Assembly (NCBI GenBank): GCA_002335385.1
Contig: DCVK01000020.1
Location: 1-62,841 of the forward strand
Reading direction: 5' to 3'
DNA length: 62,841 bases
Origin: Candidatus Aminicenantes bacterium UBA2190
Lineage (GTDB): Bacteria; Acidobacteriota; Aminicenantia; UBA2199
In this document: piece by piece, positions 16,088 through 24,267 of the stretch
Numbering within the stretch: position 1 is the first letter of the stretch
Layout of the letters: each line of letters begins with the position of its first letter
Notes under the pieces: model-generated
The model's database searches: none
The model's input: only the letters and a program-made list of their open reading frames with translations
Told to the model about the DNA's origin: nothing
Position numbers and translations under genes: made by a program

Positions 16088-17617
16088 CTATTGCTGGACG
16101 GCCTGGTCGAGCAGCTTGACGATCCTCATGGAGAGCATGTCGACGATCTCCTGCTCGCCTTTTTCGTAGTTGTAATAGGCGACCGCCTGGCTCAGGGCGT
16201 TGTCCTTGGCGAAAACGTGACGGGGCCGGTTCTGGCTCATGTAGCCGTTGGCCTGGCGGAAGGCGAAGATGTCGCGGTCCCGGAGGGCCAGGAAACGGGC
16301 GTTCAGGGCGGCCATTTTCTCGCCGTAGCCGGCATACAGTTTCTCCAGCTGGGGCAGCAGCACGGAGGCCTCGGGCCTGGTTGCGGCCAGGGTCGCGGCT
16401 TCGGCCACGCACTGGTCGAACGCAGCCAGCATCTCGTCGACGATCGCCCGGCCCGTTTCGGAAACGGCCGCGGAGGCCCGTCCCTGCTCCGCCTGCTTCC
16501 CGATCCCCTGCTGGGCTTTTTCGGCCATTTTCATGATCTGTTGCAGCGCTTTGGCCTGATCCGGCTCCAGCCCCGCGATGGCCGGGGTCGTCTTCCTGGG
16601 CGAAAGGAGCAGAACGAGGACGACCGCCAGCGCCGCCAGCAGGACGATGCCGCCGATGAGGATGGCCAGCATCTTCTTGTAGGCATTGACCTGCCCCTCA
16701 TCCTTCTGGCGCTCCAGGCCGCCGATCATCGCCTGCACGCCGTCTTTCTCATTGCGGGCGGCGCTGACCGCGGCCATTTCCCCGCTCAGGCCGGGATCGA
16801 CGCTGCCGGCGTCGGCCAGCTTCTCTCCCAAGGACAGGAAACTGAGCTGGCGTTTGCCGTCGGCCTCGCGCGCCTGCTCGCTGTTTTTGGCCAGCTCGCT
16901 CTTGAGGGCGGCGATCTTCTTGTCCAGTTCGGAGATGACCTGCTTCTGCTCCTGGCGCAGGTCGTCCAGCCGTTTCTTCATCTGGTTCGATCCTTCCTGC
17001 AACTGGGAAACCAGAGCCTCGACCGGTTTGCCGGCCGCTTCGTGGGCGTTGATCGAGGTCTGCAGCGCCGCCGCCTCCTTGTCCAGGAGGTCCAGTCCCT
17101 TGGCGATCTCGACCTTCTCCGCCTCGCCGGTCTCGGGAACGGCGCTCCGGCTCTGCAGTTGGCTGCGCTCGCGGGCGATGGCCGCCAGCCGGTCGCGGGA
17201 ATTTTGCATCTCTTTCAGGCCGGTCTGCAGCGCGCGCTTCTGCTCGCCCAGGCGTTTGTCCACGTCCTTCTTCTTTTCCTCGGCTTCCTTCTGCGCGGCG
17301 GCCAGGCGGTCATTCTCCTCCTTTTTCCGCTCCTCGGTCCCCTGTTTCTGCTTTTGCAGCTGTTCTTCCTGGGCCCGGAGTTCATCCAGGGTTTTCTGCA
17401 CCGCTGCCAGGGCGGCCTGCAGGTCGGAGAACGCGGAGATGTCCGCCCCCTCTGCACGGGGGGGGACGGCATTGGTTTCCCAGGCCTTTTGCCCGAGGGC
17501 GGTCAGCCGCTCGGCGAAAGCCTTCTCCTTTATCCTGAATTCACCGCCCTGCTTGCCCAGCGATTTGCGGCGCCGGCGTTCCTTCATGCCTTCAGCGAAT
17601 ATCGTTTTCAAGCTCAT
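16088..17617 (-). CDS. Large coiled-coil membrane protein of unknown function
   Basis: The 510-residue protein has a basic N-terminus (EGMKERRRRKSLGK), then a long heptad-rich coiled coil from about residue 60 to 290, rich in Lys, Glu, Gln and Ala (for example EEQLQKQKQGTEERKKEEN). A single transmembrane helix follows at about 309-336 (MLAILIGGIVLLAALAVVLVLLL) and then a ~170-residue helical domain. With no signal peptide, the coiled coil is probably cytoplasmic and the C-terminal domain periplasmic. A role in tethering or sensing is possible but not shown. The start ATG at 17617 is preceded by GGAGGTGAG and a TTGAAA-N17-TACAAT promoter. An earlier in-frame start at 17665 would overlap that promoter and was rejected. 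Confidence 0.75.
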   Translation of the reverse strand: MSLKTIFAEGMKERRRRKSLGKQGGEFRIKEKAFAERLTALGQKAWETNAVPPRAEGADISAFSDLQAALAAVQKTLDELRAQEEQLQKQKQGTEERKKEENDRLAAAQKEAEEKKKDVDKRLGEQKRALQTGLKEMQNSRDRLAAIARERSQLQSRSAVPETGEAEKVEIAKGLDLLDKEAAALQTSINAHEAAGKPVEALVSQLQEGSNQMKKRLDDLRQEQKQVISELDKKIAALKSELAKNSEQAREADGKRQLSFLSLGEKLADAGSVDPGLSGEMAAVSAARNEKDGVQAMIGGLERQKDEGQVNAYKKMLAILIGGIVLLAALAVVLVLLLSPRKTTPAIAGLEPDQAKALQQIMKMAEKAQQGIGKQAEQGRASAAVSETGRAIVDEMLAAFDQCVAEAATLAATRPEASVLLPQLEKLYAGYGEKMAALNARFLALRDRDIFAFRQANGYMSQNRPRHVFAKDNALSQAVAYYNYEKGEQEIVDMLSMRIVKLLDQAVQQ

Positions 17618-17653
17618 GATCTCACCTCCGTTAGCGACTCGGTCGCCCGGTTG

Positions 17654-17682
17654 ATTGTAGGTCAAGACGCCGAAAATTTCAA
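17654..17682 (-). promoter_or_regulatory. Sigma70-like promoter for the coiled-coil protein
   Basis: On the minus strand TTGAAA (17677-17682), 17 bp and TACAAT (17654-17659) lie 36 bases before the ATG at 17617. The -35 box sits at the edge of the arfB 3' end. Confidence 0.65.
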
Positions 17683-17684
17683 AT

Positions 17685-18122
17685 TCAATCCGGCGTCGGA
17701 CGCTCCCGGCGCCGCCCCTGCTTGACGGCCGCGCGCCGCTTCTTCTCCTCCAGGCGCCGCGCCCTGGCGGCCGCGCTCGGGCGCGTGGGGCGGCGCGGCT
17801 TGGGCGGGACAGCGGCCTGGCGGATCAGCGCCAGCAGCCGCTCCAGGGCGTCGCGGCGGTTGGCCTCCTGGGTGCGGAAGCGGCGGGCGTCGATGGCCAG
17901 CACCCCCTCGTTGCTGACCCGGCGGCCGGCCAGCGCGTGCAGGCGGCGCTTCACCGGCGGCGGCAGGGAAGGGGAGCGCCCGATGTCGAAGTAGAGCTTG
18001 ACCGCCGTGGCCACCTTGTTGACGTTCTGGCCGCCGGGACCGGAAGCGCGGACGAACTCGAAGGTGAGCTCGTTCTCCCCGATGGCGATGCCGCCGCCGA
18101 TGTTCCAGCCCATGATCGTCAC
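17685..18122 (-). CDS. arfB: Alternative ribosome-rescue factor B, peptidyl-tRNA hydrolase
   Basis: ArfB enters stalled ribosomes that lack a stop codon and hydrolyses the peptidyl-tRNA. The catalytic GGQ motif is in ASGPGGQNVNKVATAVKL near residue 31, exactly as in YaeJ/ArfB and class I release factors. The C-terminus is very basic (RRLEEKKRRAAVKQGRRRER), matching the tail that threads into the empty mRNA channel. The 145-residue length and the lack of a stop-codon recognition domain separate it from RF1/RF2. The GTG at 18122 overlaps the upstream stop as GTGA; an ATG three codons further (18113) with GGGG upstream is an equal alternative. It is coupled to the secreted-protein gene before it. 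Confidence 0.92.
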   Translation of the reverse strand: MTIMGWNIGGGIAIGENELTFEFVRASGPGGQNVNKVATAVKLYFDIGRSPSLPPPVKRRLHALAGRRVSNEGVLAIDARRFRTQEANRRDALERLLALIRQAAVPPKPRRPTRPSAAARARRLEEKKRRAAVKQGRRRERPTPD

Positions 18123-18904
18123 CCCGCCGGGTTCTCCTGCGGCGGCAGCCGGTAGTCGCTGAAGGTCGTGGTGGAGCGGAAGTGCTTTTTGATGAACAGA
18201 AAGCCGCCGTGGCCGGCGATGCTGATTTTCTTCACCACCCAGCGGTCGGGCCGGGCGCTGTCATACAGGTAGATGGTCCACAGGCTGCGGATGAGGCTGG
18301 GCAAGGGGTCGAGGGTGAACTCCAGCTTGACCGGCACGCCGCTGCCTTCCCGCAGCCAGGCCATGCCGCGCCATGTCAGCTCCTTGCGCTTTCCCTTGTG
18401 GACGATGGAGGTGCGGTAGGAGAAATGGAAGCGGCGGCAGCGGCAGCCGAACAGGACCTGGCTTTCGCCGCCGGCATCGACGGTCACCTGGTCCTGGCGC
18501 TCGGGATCGAACGGGCTGTCGCTGATGGAAACGGAAATGGTGTTCTCGTCGGCGGGAGCCATGCCTTCCTCGGGGGAGCGGATGGTCACCTTGCTCTTCA
18601 TCTTCGCGGTCGTGTCCTGGCCGTTCTTCAGGGAACGCTCCAGCTCGGCCTGGATCTTTCCCCCGGCGTCGAGCCGCAGGGTGAAGAAGATCTCGGTCAC
18701 CGAGTAGGGCTCGCCGTGCCGGTTCAGCATCTCGGAGAGGATGGCGACCCTTGCGGGGTACCAGTCCTGGTTGCGGCGGTAGATCTCGATGGCTTTCTGC
18801 CAGAGCCCGGCGCCGGGCTCCGGCTCCACGGCTCGCGCCGGCGGCGCGGTTCCGGCCAGGCCGAACAGCAGGACCGCCAGCGCCATGTTCTTCCAGGGGC
18901 TCAT
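18119..18904 (-). CDS. Periplasmic protein of unknown function (LolA/MucB-like fold possible)
   Basis: This 261-residue protein has a signal peptide (KNMALAVLLFGLAGTAPPARA) and a mature part of alternating strands. SVTEIFFTLRLDAGGKIQAELERS is followed by polar strands, FGCRCRRFHFSYRTSIVHKGKRKELTWRG and DRWVVKKISIAGHGGFLFIKKHFRSTTTFSDYRLP. The closing section, with a lysine-rich strand and FSDYRLP, recalls outer-membrane lipoprotein-sorting or MucB/RseB-like proteins, whose final strand often reads 'xxxTFxxYR'. This is only a fold-level guess. The start at 18904 has GGAGAGA upstream. Its stop overlaps the arfB start, so the two genes share a transcript; the PAS gene ends 28 bases upstream. Confidence 0.65.
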   Translation of the reverse strand: MSPWKNMALAVLLFGLAGTAPPARAVEPEPGAGLWQKAIEIYRRNQDWYPARVAILSEMLNRHGEPYSVTEIFFTLRLDAGGKIQAELERSLKNGQDTTAKMKSKVTIRSPEEGMAPADENTISVSISDSPFDPERQDQVTVDAGGESQVLFGCRCRRFHFSYRTSIVHKGKRKELTWRGMAWLREGSGVPVKLEFTLDPLPSLIRSLWTIYLYDSARPDRWVVKKISIAGHGGFLFIKKHFRSTTTFSDYRLPPQENPAG

Positions 18905-18932
18905 GCGTCTCTCCGCCGCTCCGCGGACCTCT

Positions 18933-19337
18933 TCAGTCCAGGAGGCGTCTCTCGCCCTCGAGGCGGCGCGCCTCCTCCATGTCCTGGGTGACTTCCAGGC
19001 AGCCAAGATAATCGCCGTTGTCGCCGCGCAGCGCAAAGAACTCGATCACGACCAGGCGGCGCTCGTCGCCGACCTTGGCCTGGATCCAGAAGCGGGCCTT
19101 TTCGCGCGTGCCGGCCTTCATCTCGGCGACGATCTGCTCCACCTTGCCCAGGCTGGAGGCGGGATGGCACTTGCGGAAATTGAGCCCCATGCTGCTCTGC
19201 GGCCGGTGGAACAGGCGCCGGTCGCTTTTGTTCCAGGCCACCACCTCGTCGTTGGCGTCGATGACGGTGATCTCGGCCGGCATGGTCTCGATCACCGCCC
19301 GGACCAGCTTCTCGTCCATGCGGTCGAATACGAACAT
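18933..19337 (-). CDS. Single PAS-domain protein, DUF438-like C-terminal type
   Basis: The 134-residue protein is essentially one PAS domain: VIETMPAEITVIDANDEVVAWNKSD at the start, then NFRKCHPASSLGKVEQIVAEMKAGTRE, KARFWIQAKVGDERRLVVIEFFALRGDNGDYLGCLEVTQD and the ending LEGERRLLD. The wording HPxxSxxKVxxI, FWI, YLGxLEVTQDM and LEGERRLLD closely matches the PAS module that ends DUF438 proteins in anaerobes. The N-terminal hemerythrin-like part of those proteins is absent. It probably senses a ligand or redox state and acts through a partner. The ATG has GAGGAGGAC upstream. The gene starts from a divergent promoter region shared with the DUF2891 gene. Confidence 0.82.
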   Translation of the reverse strand: MFVFDRMDEKLVRAVIETMPAEITVIDANDEVVAWNKSDRRLFHRPQSSMGLNFRKCHPASSLGKVEQIVAEMKAGTREKARFWIQAKVGDERRLVVIEFFALRGDNGDYLGCLEVTQDMEEARRLEGERRLLD

Positions 19338-19424
19338 GATGTCCTCCTCGTCTCTCTGCTCGGGTGCATTCGCCGGGCTTATTATATTATAAAAAATGAA
19401 AGATTTCTCCCGGGTGGAACGTGA

Positions 19425-19459
19425 TTGACTTTCAGCGGGGTTTCGCCCAGAATCGTTCC
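19425..19459 (+). promoter_or_regulatory. Sigma70-like promoter, leaderless geometry, for the DUF2891 gene
   Basis: TTGACT (19425-19430), a 17-bp spacer and CAGAAT (19448-19453) are followed after 6 bases (CGTTCC) by the ATG at 19460. No ribosome site is present. Confidence 0.65.
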
Positions 19460-20548
19460 ATGAAGGGAATGCTGCCGATCTTCCTGCTTTCCGCCGTCGT
19501 GCTCACCGGGGCCTCCGTCGCAAAGGATCAGGTGGCTGCACGGAACGGGATCGCCTTGACGGCGGAGCAGGCGGAGCGCCTGGCGGCGCTGCCGCTGAAA
19601 TGCCTGCGGCAGGAATTCCCCAACAAGCCCGGGGAGACCCTGGCGTCCGCCGCCGACATCGGCTCGCCGCGCGGCCTGCACCCGGCTTTCTACGGCTGCT
19701 TCGACTGGCACTCGTCGGTCCACGGCCACTGGCTGCTGGTGCGGCTGCTGAAGACCTTTCCCGGCCTGCGGGTCGAAAAGGAGATCCGCAGGCAGCTGGC
19801 CGCGAACATCACGGCCGCCCACATCCTCGACGAGGTGCGCTACTTCCGCCGGGCCGAAGAGACGTCGTTCGAGCGCACCTACGGCTGGGCCTGGCTGCTG
19901 ATGCTGGCCGCGGAGCTGCTCGCTTTCGACGACCCGCTGGCGCGCGAGCTGGAAGTCAACCTGCGGCCGCTCACCGACCTGGTCGTCGAGCGCTGGCTGG
20001 ATTTCCTGCCCAGGCTCGTCTACCCGGTGCGCGTCGGCGAGCATGCCAACACCGCCTTTGCCATGGCCTTCGCCTGGGATTACGCCGTCGCCGCCGGCGA
20101 CGGGAAATTGAAAAGCCTCCTGGAAAAGCGGGCGCGGGATTTCTACCTGGACGACCGCAGCTGCCCGCTGGAGTGGGAGCCAAGCGGCTATGATTTCCTG
20201 TCGCCCTGCCTGGAGGAGGCCGACCTGATGCGCCGCGTGCTGCCGGAGAAGGAGTTCGCCGCCTGGTTGAAGAAATTCCTGCCGCAGTTGTCCGGCAGGC
20301 GGTTCACGCTGGCGCCGGGCATCGTCTCCGACCGCCGGGACGGCAAGCTGGTCCATCTCGACGGCCTGAACTTCAGCCGCGCCTGGTGCCTGTACGGCAT
20401 CGCTGCGCTCCAGGGCTACGGCCACCTGCGGCCGGTCGCCGACGCCCATATGCGCCACTCGCTGCCCGCGGTCGCCGGCGATTCCTACGAAGGCGGCCAC
20501 TGGCTGGCCACGTTCGCGCTCTATGCCCTCATCGCTGCCGGGGGCTGA
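19460..20548 (+). CDS. DUF2891 family exported protein
   Basis: The 362-residue protein matches the uncharacterised DUF2891 family. Landmarks are HPAFYGCFDWHSSVHGHWLLVRLL near residue 75, FERTYGWAWLLMLAAEL, VGEHANTAFAMAFAWDYA and PSGYDFLSPCLEEADLM. DUF2891 proteins are all-alpha, probably (alpha/alpha)6-barrel-like, with conserved Trp and His residues suggesting an enzyme of unknown substrate. Unlike many members, this one has a signal peptide (MKGMLPIFLLSAVVLTGASVA), so it acts in the periplasm. The start at 19460 is set by the signal peptide and by the promoter, whose -10 box ends 6 bases before the ATG. It converges with the NodJ-type permease gene 17 bases downstream. Confidence 0.85.
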   Translation: MKGMLPIFLLSAVVLTGASVAKDQVAARNGIALTAEQAERLAALPLKCLRQEFPNKPGETLASAADIGSPRGLHPAFYGCFDWHSSVHGHWLLVRLLKTFPGLRVEKEIRRQLAANITAAHILDEVRYFRRAEETSFERTYGWAWLLMLAAELLAFDDPLARELEVNLRPLTDLVVERWLDFLPRLVYPVRVGEHANTAFAMAFAWDYAVAAGDGKLKSLLEKRARDFYLDDRSCPLEWEPSGYDFLSPCLEEADLMRRVLPEKEFAAWLKKFLPQLSGRRFTLAPGIVSDRRDGKLVHLDGLNFSRAWCLYGIAALQGYGHLRPVADAHMRHSLPAVAGDSYEGGHWLATFALYALIAAGG

Positions 20549-20565
20549 CCAGCTTCGAGTGACCT

Positions 20566-21333
20566 TTACTTGATCAGGCGCTTTTTCATGCGCCGCACGC
20601 CGAAGTAGAAGGCGGCGCCGCCCAGGATGAAGATGACCAGGAAGTTGAGCAGCAGGCCGCGGGAGTAATCGCCGTTGAAGATGGCGCGGGCGACGGCCAC
20701 GGCGTGGGTCAGGGGCATGAACTGCGCCAGGGCCTTCATCCAGCCGGGGAACTTGTCCAGGGGAAAGAACACGCCCGAGAAAAAGAGCATGGGCGTGATC
20801 ACCAGCTCCGAGTAGTAGTTGAAGAAATCGAAGTTGGGGGCGAACGAGGTGACGATCATGGCCAGCGAGCCGAACAGCACGCCGACGAAGACCATCAGCA
20901 GCACCAGCAGCAGCACGCTGAGAAGCGAGACCGGCAGGATGCCCATGAAGATGGCCACGATCATCATCAGCGAGCCGCTGACCAGGCCGCGGAAGGCGCC
21001 CCAGGCGATGTCGCCGGCGACGGCGTCCTCGGCCGACACCGGGGTGGCGATCAGCGAGTCGTAGAGCTTCTCGTGGATCATCTTGACGAACGTGCCGTAC
21101 ATGCATTCGAAGCTGGAGCTCATCATCACCGAGGTGGTCAGCACGCCGGGGACCAGGAAATAGAGGTAGGGCTTGCCGCCGAATTGGCCGAGGTATGCGC
21201 CCATGCCGATGCCGAAGGTGACCAGGTAGAAAAGCGGCTGGATCAGGCTGGCCAGGAACGTCGTCAGCACGAAGCGCTTGTAGGAGACCATGTTGCGCCA
21301 GAACACCCAGGCGATGCGGCGGGAGAAGTTCAT
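20566..21333 (-). CDS. ABC-2 type transporter permease (NodJ/DrrB type)
   Basis: This 255-residue membrane subunit of an ABC-2 exporter has six hydrophobic segments. It starts with a short cytoplasmic helix (FSRRIAWVFWRNMVSYKRF) and contains the signature FLVPGVLTTSVMMSSSFECMYGTFVKM and ELVITPMLFFSGVFFPLDKFPGW, which mark the NodJ/DrrB group. Such exporters move lipids, polysaccharides, lipo-oligosaccharides or drugs outward, and the substrate here is unknown. The start overlaps the stop of the ATPase gene by four bases (ATGA), so permease and ATPase are made in linked amounts. The gene ends 17 bases from the convergent DUF2891 gene. Confidence 0.9.
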   Translation of the reverse strand: MNFSRRIAWVFWRNMVSYKRFVLTTFLASLIQPLFYLVTFGIGMGAYLGQFGGKPYLYFLVPGVLTTSVMMSSSFECMYGTFVKMIHEKLYDSLIATPVSAEDAVAGDIAWGAFRGLVSGSLMMIVAIFMGILPVSLLSVLLLVLLMVFVGVLFGSLAMIVTSFAPNFDFFNYYSELVITPMLFFSGVFFPLDKFPGWMKALAQFMPLTHAVAVARAIFNGDYSRGLLLNFLVIFILGGAAFYFGVRRMKKRLIK

Positions 21334-22247
21334 TCGACCAGGCTCCTGCCGGTGAGCTTCAGGAAGACGTCCTCCAGCGACGCCGGGCGGTGCACGGTGG
21401 CGGGCAGGTCGAGCTCCAGCACCTTCTTCATCAGGGGGCGGCCGTCGTCGCAATAGAAATACAGTGTGTCGCCCGCCCGTTCGTGGCCGCGGGCCAGCGG
21501 ACCCAGCTCGGCGATCAGCGTTTCGTCCTGGTCGGCCGCAGCGCGGATCTCGGTGACCTCGCGGCCGATCTCCGCGGCGATGAGCCGCGCGGGAGCGCCC
21601 TCCTTGAGGATCCGGCCCTGGTGCATGATCACGATGCGGTCGCACAGCTGCTGCGCCTCCTCCATGTACTGGGTGGTCAGGATCAGCGTGGCGCCCTGGT
21701 CCTTCAGCTGCCGCAGCCGCTGCCAGATCATGTGCCGTGCCTGCGGGTCCAGACCGGTGGTCGGCTCGTCGGCGATGAGGATGCGCGGCTGGTTGAGCAG
21801 GGCGCGGGCGATGAGCAGGCGGCGCTTCATGCCGGTAGAGAGCTGGTCGATCTTGCTGTCGCGCCGCTTCTCCAGCTCGACGAACTGCAGCAGCCCGTCG
21901 ATGCGCCGGCGCGCCTCGCGCCGCGGGATGGCGAAGAAGTGGGCATGGACCTGCAGGTTCTCGCGGACGGTCAGGTCGTTGTCCAGGGTGATTTCCTGGG
22001 GGATGACGCCGGTCTGCTGCTTGACGGCCCGGTTGTCGACGTGGGCGGCCAGGCCCTGGACGGTCAGCGTTCCCGAGGTCAGCGGCGAAACGCAGTGGAT
22101 CATGCGCACGGTCGAGGTCTTGCCGGCGCCGTTGGGTCCCAGGAAGCCGAAGCATTCGCCTTCCTCGATGTCGAAGGAGATGCCGTCCACGGCGACAAAG
22201 GCGCCGTATTTCTTGCACAGGCTACGGGCGCTGATGATGGTTTTCAC
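21330..22247 (-). CDS. ABC-2 type transporter ATP-binding protein (NodI/DrrA type)
   Basis: This is the ATPase of the exporter formed with the following permease. It has Walker A GPNGAGKTSTVRMI, Q-loop GVIPQE, signature LSTGMKRRLLIARAL, Walker B ILIADEPTTGLDPQ and the DrrA/NodI-type QYMEEAQQLCDRIVIMHQGRI. A C-terminal regulatory extension of ~75 residues contains DVFLKLTGRSL at the very end, as in NodI/DrrA proteins. The length is 305 residues. The start codon appears to be GTG at 22247 with little ribosome-site sequence upstream; a TTGCTA-N16-TATGAT promoter lies 21-48 bases before it. It is divergent from the DUF4388-TPR gene across a purine-rich region. Confidence 0.92.
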   Translation of the reverse strand: MKTIISARSLCKKYGAFVAVDGISFDIEEGECFGFLGPNGAGKTSTVRMIHCVSPLTSGTLTVQGLAAHVDNRAVKQQTGVIPQEITLDNDLTVRENLQVHAHFFAIPRREARRRIDGLLQFVELEKRRDSKIDQLSTGMKRRLLIARALLNQPRILIADEPTTGLDPQARHMIWQRLRQLKDQGATLILTTQYMEEAQQLCDRIVIMHQGRILKEGAPARLIAAEIGREVTEIRAAADQDETLIAELGPLARGHERAGDTLYFYCDDGRPLMKKVLELDLPATVHRPASLEDVFLKLTGRSLVE

Positions 22248-22267
22248 GAGGCGATGTCCGAGGCGCC

Positions 22268-22295
22268 ATCATAACAGAAATCGGCGCCATAGCAA
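22268..22295 (-). promoter_or_regulatory. Sigma70-like promoter for the NodIJ-type exporter
   Basis: On the minus strand TTGCTA (22290-22295), a 16-bp spacer and TATGAT (22268-22273) lie upstream of the GTG at 22247. Confidence 0.5.
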
Positions 22296-22310
22296 AGATG
22301 AAGAAGGCTC

Positions 22311-22432
22311 CAGGGAAGAGAGAGGGAAGACAAAGGGAAAGGCAGAGGGAAGGCAGAGTGGGAAAGAGATCCGAAAAAGGCTTTTCCCACTCTCTCTTCC
22401 CTTTCTCTTCCCTCCTTCTTCCCTTGAGCGCT
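22311..22432. repeat. Purine/pyrimidine-rich imperfect inverted repeat
   Basis: A purine-rich left arm (AGGGAAGAGAGAGGGAAG type) faces a pyrimidine-rich right arm. At the centre an 11-bp perfect stem, AGAGTGGGAAA (22355-22365) against TTTCCCACTCT (22383-22393), encloses a 17-nt loop. The region lies between two divergent promoters, so it is not where a terminator is expected. Confidence 0.8.
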
Positions 22433-22458
22433 TGCGCGCTGCCGCGCTCCAGCCTTCC

Positions 22459-22493
22459 TTGATTTCCCGGCGCGGCGGTGCTAAGATAGAAAC
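22459..22493 (+). promoter_or_regulatory. Sigma70-like promoter, leaderless geometry, for the DUF4388-TPR gene
   Basis: TTGATT (22459-22464), a 17-bp spacer and TAAGAT (22482-22487) are followed after AGAAAC (6 bases) by the ATG at 22494. No Shine-Dalgarno sequence is present. Confidence 0.65.
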
Positions 22494-24257
22494 ATGTACC
22501 ATGACATCGAAAGGGAGCCGGTGTCGTTTTTCCTGCGCGAGGTCTGCCAGAAGAAGCTTTCCGGCCACTTGTTCGTCAATGCCAAGGATTTCCAGATCAC
22601 CTTGAATTTTCTCGACGGCAAGCTGGCCAACGGCATGAGCACGCGCTTCGACGAGAAGCTCACCGTCATCCTGCACCGGATGGGCAATATCAGCGAGGAG
22701 CAGTACAATTTTCTCAGCGGCATGCACCAGTTCTCCGATGACCAGGTGGCGGGCATCCTCCTCGACCAGAACTTCGCCAAGAAAAAGGACATCTACTACG
22801 CCCGCATCTACCAGCTGCGGCGCATCGCCATCTCCACGTTCGCCCTGCAGCGCGGGGTATGGATCTTCACCGCCGGCGAGCCCGACCCGCCCCTGCGCGA
22901 GGTGTTCGAGATCCCGCTGGAGGGCATCCTGACCGAGGGGGCGCGGGCGGTCGACCATGTCTCCGTCTACGCGAATCGCTGGCGGTCGGCCGTGCCGCTG
23001 CTGTTCAGCGAGATCCCCATGGCCAGCGAGATCTATTTCACCGACGCCGAGCGGGAGTTCTACGCGGCACTGCAGGGGCAGGAGGGGCTGAAGTGCCGCG
23101 AGCTCATCGCCCGGCTGGAAATGATCCCCCTCGAATTCTGGCGCAGCATGCTGGCCTTCCACCTGCTGGGCATCATCGAGTTCGAGAAGGGCGAGGAGGA
23201 ACCGGACGTTTCCGCCGAGATCGCCGTAATGCTGAATCTGTACCAGAGGCTGCAGGAAGCGCCGCCCGGCGACCCCGGGCCGCTGGGGCTGCCGGCGCCG
23301 CTGGATGCCGCCGCCGTTCGCAGGGCGACGGCCGGGTTCCTGGACCGCTTCGCTCCCGAGCGTTTCGGAGCGACCGCCGCTCCGGAGATCAGGAGGATCG
23401 CCGGCGATGTCTGTCGGCGACTGCGGGCGCTGACGGCCTGGCCCGAGCCCGGGCCCGAGCTTCCGGGCGAGGCGGAATGGCGCCGATCGGGAACGGAGGA
23501 GGAGGAGCCCGAAGCCGAGTTCGTGCTGACCCCCGAATTCGCCATCGATACGGAGCCGGCGCCGCAAAGGGAGATCATCCTGGATGTTCCGCTCCCCGGT
23601 CCGGAGATCGAGCTGGTCGTGCCGCGCGATGAGCCGGAGGCTGCTGCCGGCGTCCCGATTCCCGAGCCGCGCATCGTCATGGACGAGCCGCCTCCCGAGC
23701 CGGAAATCATCGTCGATGCCGAGGAGGCGCGGGAGATGCCGGCGGCGGACGAGGTGGAATGGATCGTCGAACCCGACCTGAACAAAGCGGATACGCCGCG
23801 GCCGTTCGCGCCGGTGATGGCGCCGCCGGCGCTGCACATGGTCGACCCCGACCACGAGAAGGCGTGGGCACTGCTGCTGCAGAGCAAGGAACTCTACGAG
23901 AAGCATGAATATGCCGCCGCCGTGCCGCTGCTCAAGAAAGCCATCAAGCTGGAGCCGCGCCAGGGCGATTTTTACTACCTGCTGGGGCTGTGCCAGAGCG
24001 AGGCCGAGCTCACGAAGAACGAGGCCGAGATCAACCTGAAGAAGGCCATCGAGCTCAAGTCGTGGAGCGCCGACCCGGTCTACGCCCTGGGCGTGCTGTA
24101 CCGCCACCAGGGCAGGATGAATCTCGCCGAGCGCTGCTTCCAACGGGTGAAGGAGATCGCCTACGAGCACACCGGCGCCAGCCGCGCCCTGGTCGATCTG
24201 CGCCGGAAGAAAACGCCGGGAAAGTCCTCCTCCCCGCCGAGAAAAAAACGTTTCTAG
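22494..24257 (+). CDS. DUF4388 (PatA-like) protein with C-terminal TPR domain
   Basis: The 587-residue cytoplasmic protein starts with a DUF4388/PatA-like domain: EPVSFFLREVCQKKLSGHLFVNAKDFQITLNFLDGKLANG and a helical part rich in 'LLDQNFAKKKDIYYARIYQLRRIAI'. A middle region (about 340-450) is rich in Pro and Glu (ELVVPRDEPEA, PEPEIIVDAEEAREM) and looks like a flexible acidic linker. The last ~130 residues contain TPR-like helices (AWALLLQSKELYEKHEYAAAVPLLKKAIKLEP), then a basic tail (RKKTPGKSSSPPRKKRF). DUF4388 proteins are frequent in Deltaproteobacteria and Acidobacteriota, often in gliding, motility or signalling contexts, with no defined biochemistry. The start is fixed by a leaderless-type promoter. 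Confidence 0.78.
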   Translation: MYHDIEREPVSFFLREVCQKKLSGHLFVNAKDFQITLNFLDGKLANGMSTRFDEKLTVILHRMGNISEEQYNFLSGMHQFSDDQVAGILLDQNFAKKKDIYYARIYQLRRIAISTFALQRGVWIFTAGEPDPPLREVFEIPLEGILTEGARAVDHVSVYANRWRSAVPLLFSEIPMASEIYFTDAEREFYAALQGQEGLKCRELIARLEMIPLEFWRSMLAFHLLGIIEFEKGEEEPDVSAEIAVMLNLYQRLQEAPPGDPGPLGLPAPLDAAAVRRATAGFLDRFAPERFGATAAPEIRRIAGDVCRRLRALTAWPEPGPELPGEAEWRRSGTEEEEPEAEFVLTPEFAIDTEPAPQREIILDVPLPGPEIELVVPRDEPEAAAGVPIPEPRIVMDEPPPEPEIIVDAEEAREMPAADEVEWIVEPDLNKADTPRPFAPVMAPPALHMVDPDHEKAWALLLQSKELYEKHEYAAAVPLLKKAIKLEPRQGDFYYLLGLCQSEAELTKNEAEINLKKAIELKSWSADPVYALGVLYRHQGRMNLAERCFQRVKEIAYEHTGASRALVDLRRKKTPGKSSSPPRKKRF

Positions 24258-24267
24258 GGGCGGCCGT

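Noticed and set aside
16004..17725. 573-codon plus-strand frame opposite the coiled-coil gene
   Set aside because: Leu/Gly/Phe-rich low-complexity sequence from antisense of a Lys/Glu-rich coiled coil; no ribosome site or promoter was seen.
22269..24170. 633-codon minus-strand frame
   Set aside because: Antisense of the DUF4388-TPR gene; it continues through the purine-rich intergenic repeat without a real start.
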